A stretch of 12,744 nt of DNA, taken from NCBI GenBank assembly GCA_028278125.1, contig JANQEY010000243.1, forward strand, positions 1-12,744, read 5' to 3'. Below, one piece after another: positions 10,101 through 12,744 of the stretch. The DNA comes from a bacterium. GTDB taxonomy: Bacteria > Electryoneota > Electryoneia > Electryoneales > Electryoneaceae. Each line of letters opens with the position of its first letter. Within the stretch, counting starts at the first letter, position 1. Under the pieces are notes generated by a model. It was not told the origin of the DNA. It worked only from the letters and a program-made list of their open reading frames with translations, and ran no database searches. The translations under genes and the position numbers were made by a program.

Positions 10101-11484
10101 TCGTAAGCTGGTACTAGAGAAGATACTGGAAAACGTCAATGAAGGTGATGAATTTGATATTGAGTATCGCATTATCAGACCCGATGGAGAAATCAGATTC
10201 ATTCACGTGCGTGGGGAAGTCGTCGAGGCGGCGGAGGGCTCCGGTGGATTCATAAGGAGGTTCGGTACAATTATGGATATCACCGAGCAGGAACGCGTTG
10301 AAGAAGCACTGCGCATGGGGGAAGAGCGGTTGCGGCGCTATTTTGATGCCGGTCTGGTAGGTATGGTTATCATTGGCACGAATAAAGAATTTCTTCAGGT
10401 AAACGATACCTATTGTGAGATGACCGGATATTCACGGGAAGAATTATTAACCATGACTTTAGAAGATGTATCACACCCTGATGATATGCAGGAAAGTGAA
10501 GAACAATTACAAAAGACATTCAGGGGAGAACAGGAAGGGTTTGCGCTCGAAAAACGCTATTTGCGCAAAGACGGTGAAGTCATCTACGTTGCCGTTTCTT
10601 CGGCATCCGTGAGAGACGACGATGACAGTATTGAGTATTTAGTCAGTTTTATTGAAGATATTACGGAACGAAAACGAGCTGAAAAGGAATTAGACAAGTA
10701 TCGCGATCAACTTGAAGATCTGGTCGTGGAGCGAACTGAAGAACTAAAAGTAGCTCAGGAAGAACTTATCCGTAAGGAGCGTCTGGCGGTTTTGGGGCAG
10801 TTAACCGCTACCGTCAGTCATGAACTTCGCAATCCATTGGGGACTATTCGTTCGACACTCTATACCGTGGGCAATAAGATCCGAAAACACAGCGATTTGA
10901 ATCTGGACAAGGCATTAAACCGGGCACAGAGAAATATTACCCGATGTGACAATATTATTGAGGAACTTCTGGATTATACCCGGACTCATCCGATACAACT
11001 CAAGGAAAATAATATTGATCAATGGTGTCAGGAAGTCCTGACAGATTTTCAGTTCCCACAGGATATCGCTGTTAAAACCAGTTTATGTTCAGGGGCTACC
11101 ATCCCCTTCGAGAAGGATCGTCTGCATCGATGCATGATCAACATTCTGAGTAATGCATGTCAGGCAATGACCCAGGAGGAAGAGGGATTCGAACAGAAAA
11201 ATAAACAGCTTACAATAGAAACGGCCATAGAAGGCGAAAGGCTGGAAATCCGGATAACGGATACCGGTCCGGGTATACCAGAGGATAAAATGGAAAAGAT
11301 TTTTGAACCACTCTATAGCACAAAAATATACGGTGTTGGTTTAGGCTTACCTATAGTCAAGCAGATTATGGAACAACACAGGGGGGGAGTAATATTCCGT
11401 TCCCAACAGGGGCAGGGCACAAGTGTTACTTTGTGGCTACCGTTACAACAACAAGATCAAGACATAAAAGGGGCTGCTGCATGA
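4198..11484 (+). CDS. Giant soluble sensor histidine kinase with about 17 PAS modules
   Basis: The 2428-residue protein starts at GTG 4198, the first start after an in-frame TAG at 4177; GGAG at 4188-4191 gives a 6-base spacing. Modules by residue: divergent PAS about 44-153; PAS-C 165-286; PAS-B 290-415; PAS-A 416-537; PAS-B 538-665 and 666-792; seven PAS-A from 793 to 1645; PAS-B 1646-1773, 1774-1905 and 1906-2037; PAS-C 2038-2164. A coiled coil (about 2165-2200) leads to HisKA, with phospho-acceptor H2208 in SHELRNP, and HATPase_c with the N-box at N2319, DTGPGIP from D2355, FEPLYSTK, and GVGLGLP at about 2380-2386. The H-box and short ATP lid resemble NtrB/FixL-like (HPK4) kinases. No membrane segments or signal peptide are seen, so it should be cytoplasmic. 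No receiver is fused; the likely partners are encoded directly downstream. A kinase with several PAS domains is common; seventeen is extreme. The ligands are unknown. Confidence 0.95.
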   Translation: MTTIDDNTNKDQLSPRTRYTKKSDHDQLIQHSDQEGAPLAVDSASILDQLPGVVITTDLEGSIYGWNQAAENQFSYQVHEIRGKNIAVLLADNIHADKPDKLVQRLRNDGGFQQDIAVRDKDGKVFNVTACLSLLQDGSGQAAGFVYVMTQHKLQQILPGYSQEITNFIDAGILGMAIVEPGTFRFLQVNDSYCDMVGYSREEMLKMTIFDLSHPDDIDDTEETLNGILSGHQVQDSYTLNKRHIRKDGEVIYVTVLAKFLRDEYGNVKSLIGFIQDITDKRIAEQARLKSERHLRQAQHIAYFGSWEFNYRTETITISDEIYEMYDISKGEFNHTLNELIQRIHPDDRDKTNQIRELAKSGNEAFNVQYRIIRSSGEIRYLHSQATLIIDPEDASRRLVGAVMDITEAKLAEQQIERYKHIVDTTTDYISFVDRNYVYQAVNRQYELSFDLSREEILGKRIDELLGEEVFKERLQENLEKALAGKAVNFQVWIQTRNFGECYVDTHYYPFRDEDGKIIGIVINARDITESKRSQIALEQSEAKLKEAQRIAHLGSYEHDLVIGEVFWSDELYAICGLEPDTFTPSSGNYKETIHPEDLETVLSQVDKTIEERGFCELTYRIIRPDGEVRHVQDRAKIIYNNQGEPEKLLGSILDITDSKLAEEQLRKSEANLREAQQIARLGFVDVDLVTNKRTWSEELYNIFGINSEDFDPVNTTLMDLAHTEDRELIQSARDAILKDDTPFDIEYRILRDDEVRYVHSRSNVIRNDEGEPIKLMGTVMDITDRKLAQQQLERYKHIIDTTGEFVSFIDKDYVYQAVNKQYLHGFEKDAEDIVGHSVPELFGQDLFENRVKYYLDKALSGETPNSKDWHDIPRYGRRCMDTTYYPFRGDSGEITGVVVSSRDITESKRAEQEITRYKHIVDATGDYISFVDKDYVYRAVNRKYLEAFNRKWEDIVGYPVKNFVGMQHFNDNIKPVLDKALAGEQQNYQSWMEIPNEGYCCIDGYFYPYREEDGTISGVVVSGRDVTESKLAQSQIEKYKHIVDSTDDYVAFVDPDYVYQAINKKYLESFGKPAHEIIGHSVPDLHKSEWFERNTQPYLDKALAGETQHSQMWEDVPHLGRRYIDASYYPYREEDGAISGVVVSTRDMTDKKLVEEQITRYKHIVDSTDDYVSFIDKNYVYQAVNRQYLSAFQKTWGELIGHTVEELHGKEVFERTLKHNLDSAFKGRRQKYRFWVEIPRDGQRYIESNLYPYRGEDGEISGAVVLTRDITDARLAEEQIERYKHIVDATDDYISFVDRDFIYRAVNKQYLGAFGKEWDDIVGHPAAELHDENEYEINIKPFLVKALAGESQNNQFWINISNYGKRFIDSNYFPYREESGDITGVVVSTRDITEAKLAESQIQQYKHIVDSTDDYICFIDRDYIYRAVNKNYIQRFEKTRAEIVGEHVATLHGREYFENKIKNDIDRALSGEILNYQTWLPTPKGQRYFERNYYPYRDNTGVITGVVLTTQDITERQRAEEVLQQYKHIVDTSNDMMALLDRSNVYRAVNKKYLEAYNKTWDEVVGHHIADITGRSFYEEFAKEHFARTLKGESFNTQVWRDYPGYGKVYTDITYMPYRLADGTIDGIVLSIHDITELKKTQDELEKRQVQLREAQRIGQLGFFDHDLSTGEMFWSDEHYNIFGVDTGTFQPSMRSVISLIHPDDRESVRKVVETAIHTFKLQNNVHRIITPDGETRYIQIQGEVIADEEGKAAHIIGTALNVTEQKQVEEELRQSQAQLLEAQRIAHLGFWWTEYTSEGEKVLWSDEVYDIYGIKPEDYSGSYEDRLKVIHPDDQDYVANTVMNTVKVGDTFDIEYRAVRPNGEIRYINARGEVIQEADDSGKQIKRFGTVMDITQQKRVEEELRQSQAQLLEAQRIAHLGFWWTEMTDQGERIFWSDEVYNIYGIPPGTFIGKRAEQIRRTHPEDRKLVLEKILENVNEGDEFDIEYRIIRPDGEIRFIHVRGEVVEAAEGSGGFIRRFGTIMDITEQERVEEALRMGEERLRRYFDAGLVGMVIIGTNKEFLQVNDTYCEMTGYSREELLTMTLEDVSHPDDMQESEEQLQKTFRGEQEGFALEKRYLRKDGEVIYVAVSSASVRDDDDSIEYLVSFIEDITERKRAEKELDKYRDQLEDLVVERTEELKVAQEELIRKERLAVLGQLTATVSHELRNPLGTIRSTLYTVGNKIRKHSDLNLDKALNRAQRNITRCDNIIEELLDYTRTHPIQLKENNIDQWCQEVLTDFQFPQDIAVKTSLCSGATIPFEKDRLHRCMINILSNACQAMTQEEEGFEQKNKQLTIETAIEGERLEIRITDTGPGIPEDKMEKIFEPLYSTKIYGVGLGLPIVKQIMEQHRGGVIFRSQQGQGTSVTLWLPLQQQDQDIKGAAA
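6574..9132 (+). repeat. Head-to-tail array of seven type-A PAS modules within the kinase gene
   Basis: Module starts, each a hydrophobic residue before a YKHIVD or YKHIID motif, lie at 6574, 6940, 7306, 7672, 8038, 8404 and 8767. The period is exactly 366 bp (122 codons), except for the sixth module at 363 bp. Each module ends in a RDIT-like motif (R varies), followed by a charged linker that runs straight into the next YKHIVD. Shared internal landmarks are FVD or FID, YRAVN or YQAVN, LDKALAGE-like, a Trp in the middle, YYPYR-like, and GVVVS. One further copy lies at 5443-5808, and two lie in the upstream gene at 41-406 and 407-772. These are protein-level tandem repeats with clear DNA similarity, not CRISPR or satellite DNA. 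Confidence 0.9.
7998..8076 (+). repeat. Kinase-gene copy of the repeat found at 1-79
   Basis: This is the junction between the fourth and fifth modules of the seven-module type-A array. It matches window bases 1-79 with two mismatches, although the modules on either side differ substantially. Such a short, nearly perfect stretch between two separate genes is best explained by recent gene conversion or duplication through homologous modules. Confidence 0.95.
9505..9981 (+). repeat. Direct repeat pair at the start of adjacent type-B PAS modules
   Basis: Bases 9505-9585 and 9901-9981 (period 396 bp) encode 27 identical residues, from the end of one PAS-B linker into the next module's GFWWTE motif. 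The DNA differs at only seven positions, all synonymous, and 38 bases are exact (9523-9560 with 9919-9956). The rest of the two modules is clearly diverged. A related but less similar segment starts near 1154 in the GGDEF-EAL gene. This is module duplication, possibly with local homogenisation. Confidence 0.9.
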
Positions 11485-12197
11485 AGAAAATATTAATCGT
11501 TGATGATGATCGTGATTTTGCCGATGGAATAGCTGAGATAATTGATGAGGAAGGATATGAATCCTTCTTGGCTTATAGCGGTCAGGAGGCATTACAGGTA
11601 ATCCAGAAACACGACATTGATGTTGTTTTTCTGGATATTCGTATGCCACAGATGGATGGTGTTGAAGCCGTTAAGGAAATCCGTAAATTAAAACCGGATA
11701 TCCGTGTCGCAATGTTAACCGGTTATTATGATCAGGACATGCGTGAAGCCGCGTTGGATAATGGTGCAAGTGATGTTTTACATAAACCAATCGATGTAGA
11801 TGATCTGCTTTCTTTTATTGAAGCGAATGGTCTGGAGGAGGTTATCCTGTTGGTGGATGATGATGAGGATTTCTCCGACAGTATAAAATCCACCTTGATG
11901 GAACACGGATATAAGGTTTTTATCGCACGGGATGGGCCCCAGGCAATTGAGTATGTTCTGCATAATAAGGTAAGTCTCATGTTGCTCGATCTGCGCCTTC
12001 CCGATGAAAATGGGATTGATATTTACAATAAATTAAATGAACAAGGTAAGGCCCCACCGGCATTTGTCGTGACGGCATACGCTGAAGATGAATATCAACA
12101 GATCGAACGACTTAAATCACTATCCATCAAGCAGGTCTTTCAGAAACCATTTAACCCGGAAGATTTGATCAAGGCGATTGAGAATGTGTCCCGTTAG
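11481..12197 (+). CDS. Tandem-receiver response regulator without an output domain
   Basis: The protein has 238 residues. I chose ATG 11481 because it follows AAAAGGGG (11466-11473) by seven bases and begins directly with the receiver sequence MKKILIVDDD; a GTG at 11433 would add 16 non-conserved residues. REC1 (about 1-117) has acidic D8/D9, phospho-acceptor D52, T80 and K102. REC2 (about 120-238) has acidic D126-D128, acceptor D170, T198 and K222. Both sites look intact. No DNA-binding, enzymatic or other output domain follows REC2. The start overlaps the kinase stop as ATGA, so translational coupling and pairing with that kinase are likely. It may act as a phosphorelay intermediate, a phosphate sink or a protein-interaction switch; the sequence does not decide between these. 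Confidence 0.93.
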   Translation: MKKILIVDDDRDFADGIAEIIDEEGYESFLAYSGQEALQVIQKHDIDVVFLDIRMPQMDGVEAVKEIRKLKPDIRVAMLTGYYDQDMREAALDNGASDVLHKPIDVDDLLSFIEANGLEEVILLVDDDEDFSDSIKSTLMEHGYKVFIARDGPQAIEYVLHNKVSLMLLDLRLPDENGIDIYNKLNEQGKAPPAFVVTAYAEDEYQQIERLKSLSIKQVFQKPFNPEDLIKAIENVSR

Positions 12198-12230
12198 AAA
12201 CTAAAGATTCCATGAATTAGATAAAAGACC

Positions 12231-12744
12231 ATGGTTGCCCAGATAGAAGCGTTCCCGGTTCAACGTATCTTGTTGGTGGATGATGATAAGGATTTCTCTG
12301 AATCCATGTATGATTTGCTTGAATCGGAAGGATATGACACCAGAATTGCTCACGACCAGCGAAATGGCCGGCAAATTGTGCAGGAATTCAGGCCTCATGT
12401 TGCATTGCTGGATATACGTTTGGGGAATGATTCCGGGATCGATTTTCTGCAGATGATGAAACAGGAAAGCCCAGATACGATTTGTATTATGTTAACGGCG
12501 TATGCAAATGTTGATACAACAATCGAATCCTTGCGTCTGGGTGCATATGATTATTTACGCAAACCCGTACAGGCCGAAGATTTACTGGCAACATTGGATC
12601 GTTGTTTTGAAAAATTACGCCTAACAAGAGAGAAAAAAGTCGCCGAGCAGGCCTTGAGAAACAGTGAAGAAAGATTTCGCAGTCTTGTTACCAATATTCC
12701 AGGTGTGGTTTATCGATGCAGCCTCAGTAATGTTATAACCATGC
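12231..12744 (+). CDS. Response regulator: receiver domain followed by PAS, 3'-truncated by the window edge
   Basis: The frame stays open to the end of the window; 171 codons are visible. ATG 12231 is the first start after an in-frame TAA at 12222, 33 bp beyond the preceding gene. The only purine-rich stretch (AAAAGA, 12223-12228) is very close to it, so the start is less certain than the frame. Residues about 11-125 form a receiver with DDD at 17-19, acceptor D61, T89 and K111. An acidic/basic helix (about 126-145) leads into a PAS domain beginning near residue 142, with RFRSLVTNIPGVVYRC. The acceptor loop reads DIRLGND rather than the usual DIRLP. The output beyond the PAS is unseen; GGDEF or histidine-kinase domains commonly follow this type of PAS start. 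Position suggests the same transcript as the kinase and two-receiver gene. Confidence 0.9.
   Translation, partial: MVAQIEAFPVQRILLVDDDKDFSESMYDLLESEGYDTRIAHDQRNGRQIVQEFRPHVALLDIRLGNDSGIDFLQMMKQESPDTICIMLTAYANVDTTIESLRLGAYDYLRKPVQAEDLLATLDRCFEKLRLTREKKVAEQALRNSEERFRSLVTNIPGVVYRCSLSNVITM

Noticed and set aside
11433..11480. GTG 11433 as start of the two-receiver regulator
   Set aside because: It would overlap the kinase by 52 bases and add 16 non-conserved residues. ATG 11481 has a good ribosome-binding site and begins at the receiver fold.

Overview
The window is a dense, one-direction (+ strand) block of bacterial signal-transduction genes: four coding regions, about 98% coding, about 45% GC by eye, no RNA genes, no mobile elements. 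The two large proteins are built almost entirely from PAS sensory modules. GTG/ATG starts, Shine-Dalgarno sequences, GGDEF-EAL and two-component domains point to a Gram-negative bacterium. A proteobacterium, perhaps a gammaproteobacterium, is my inference; nothing here fixes the taxon.

Layout. (1) 2-3985: the 3' part of a gene whose start lies upstream of the window. It encodes at least seven PAS modules followed by GGDEF and EAL domains, both with intact catalytic motifs, so it should make and/or degrade cyclic di-GMP. (2) 3986-4197: the only real non-coding gap (212 bp). It holds a hairpin over the stop codon, a strong ribosome-binding site in front of a four-codon ORF, and a palindrome cluster that may be the promoter/operator of the next gene. 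(3) 4198-11484: a 2428-residue soluble histidine kinase with about 17 PAS modules and intact H, N, G1, F and G2 boxes. (4) 11481-12197: a two-receiver response regulator with no output domain, overlapping the kinase stop codon by four bases (ATGA). (5) 12231 to the window end: a receiver-PAS protein cut off by the window edge.

PAS modules fall into recognisable subfamilies. Type A has a 122-residue period and a YKHIVD start. Type B has about 128-132 residues, a LREAQRIAHLG-like start and an HPDD motif. Type C has a DAGLVGM start and a LQVND motif. Seven type-A modules lie head-to-tail in the kinase with near-invariant spacing. The module order A-A-B-B-B-C occurs in both giant proteins just before the output region, in one case feeding a kinase and in the other (after one extra PAS) a GGDEF-EAL pair. 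Bases 1-79 of the window match 7998-8076 with two mismatches, which indicates recent sequence exchange or duplication between the two genes.

Likely joint function (inference): two soluble proteins with related sensory stacks read similar cytoplasmic cues. One changes cyclic di-GMP; the other passes phosphate to three receiver domains encoded directly downstream. The ligand(s) cannot be read from the sequence.
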